Of a stretch of 5,890 nt of DNA, positions 5,656 to 5,890 are shown piece after piece. The position numbers and the translations under genes were made by a program. The notes under the pieces are model-generated. The model saw only the letters and a list, made by a program, of their open reading frames with translations, was not told the origin of the DNA and did no database searches. Source of the stretch: an uncultured Eubacteriales bacterium (lineage in GTDB: Bacteria > Bacillota > Clostridia > Peptostreptococcales > Anaerovoracaceae); NCBI GenBank assembly GCA_902797195.1, contig CADBRY010000090.1:1-5890 (forward strand). Direction: 5' to 3'. Numbering within the stretch: the first letter of the stretch is position 1; each line of letters starts with the position of its first letter.

Positions 5656-5890
5656 TCTGATAAACGTCGATGTCATCATTGGAGTAGCAGAGCTTATAAC
5701 TGTCGTTTGAAAGATCTCCAATATGACTGAAGTCCTTTGACACTATGACGTAATCTATTCCAAGTTCTTTTGCAAGTTCTCCTCTTTCCGGATCTTTGGG
5801 ATCATAGAATCTCTTGTTGATCTCTATTCTCTCTTCCCGTTTCTTCCACTGAGCGGAAGGAAGGGTGTATCCGCTGCCCTCGATATAACA
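5648..5890 (-). CDS. C-terminal 80 residues of an unidentified protein (5' end outside window)
   Basis: A minus-strand frame is open from the right edge (codon 5890-5888) to TAG at 5650-5648, giving 80 residues. Visible features are a hydrophilic, charged stretch (WKKREERIEINKRFYD, residues 15-30), ELAKELGIDYVIVSKDF (38-54) and the end NDDIDVYQIK (71-80). There is no membrane segment in this part. A short beta-rich tail of the form 'G-DYVIV ... Y-NDD--VY-I' is often seen at the C-terminus of large multispanning membrane glycosyltransferases and YfhO-like proteins; that is recalled family style, not a firm match. Codon-like composition and the natural protein ending support a real gene. It runs tail-to-tail into the polyol-phosphate transferase with an 8-nt overlap. 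Confidence 0.6.
   Translation of the reverse strand, partial: CYIEGSGYTLPSAQWKKREERIEINKRFYDPKDPERGELAKELGIDYVIVSKDFSHIGDLSNDSYKLCYSNDDIDVYQIK

Noticed and set aside
1..5890. tRNA or rRNA genes, CRISPR arrays, insertion sequences, riboswitches
   Set aside because: No repeated spacer pattern, transposase frame, terminal inverted repeats or RNA-like stretch was seen; nearly all of the window is covered by coding regions.

Overview
The window is part of a cell-surface polysaccharide (capsule or teichoic-acid-like) gene cluster. The organism is probably a Gram-positive Clostridia-class Firmicute, perhaps Lachnospiraceae. The reasons are AGGAG-type ribosome binding sites, frequent AGA and ATA codons at moderate GC, and a TagG/TagH-type exporter next to a CDP-glycerol-type polyol-phosphate transferase. 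This placement is inferred from sequence style; no marker gene is present.

Layout, left to right. (1) Positions 1-655, plus strand: the C-terminal part of a Wzx/MATE-like polysaccharide flippase, cut by the left edge. (2) Positions 664-2819, minus strand: a two-gene operon with a GT2 polyprenyl-phosphate glycosyltransferase first and an ATP-grasp ligase second, joined by a 4-nt ATGA overlap. A GC hairpin followed by a T-tract at 622-650, inside the 3' end of the flippase gene, looks like its terminator. (3) Positions 2820-2983: a 164-bp AT-rich divergent intergenic region with one sigma-A-type promoter facing each way and a GC-rich patch between them. (4) Positions 2984-5655, plus strand: a tight three-gene operon of ABC-2 permease, ABC ATPase and a TagB/TarF-like polyol-phosphate transferase. 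The gaps are 12 nt and then a 1-nt TAATG overlap. (5) Positions 5648-5890, minus strand: the last 80 codons of a gene entering from the right, overlapping the transferase tail-to-tail by 8 nt.

How the genes may work together. The plus-strand operon can add a polyol-phosphate unit to a lipid-linked glycan at the cytoplasmic face and export the product through the ABC transporter. The minus-strand operon could load a sugar onto undecaprenyl phosphate and, through the ATP-grasp enzyme, attach an amino acid or other carboxylate, giving a decoration donor. The flippase is a second, Wzx-type route across the membrane. No polymerase, initiating phosphoglycosyltransferase or nucleotide-sugar synthesis gene is in the window, so the glycan cannot be deduced. 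The most unusual element is the coupling of a GtrB/ArnC-like glycosyltransferase to an ATP-grasp ligase whose metal-site motif lacks the usual Asn.
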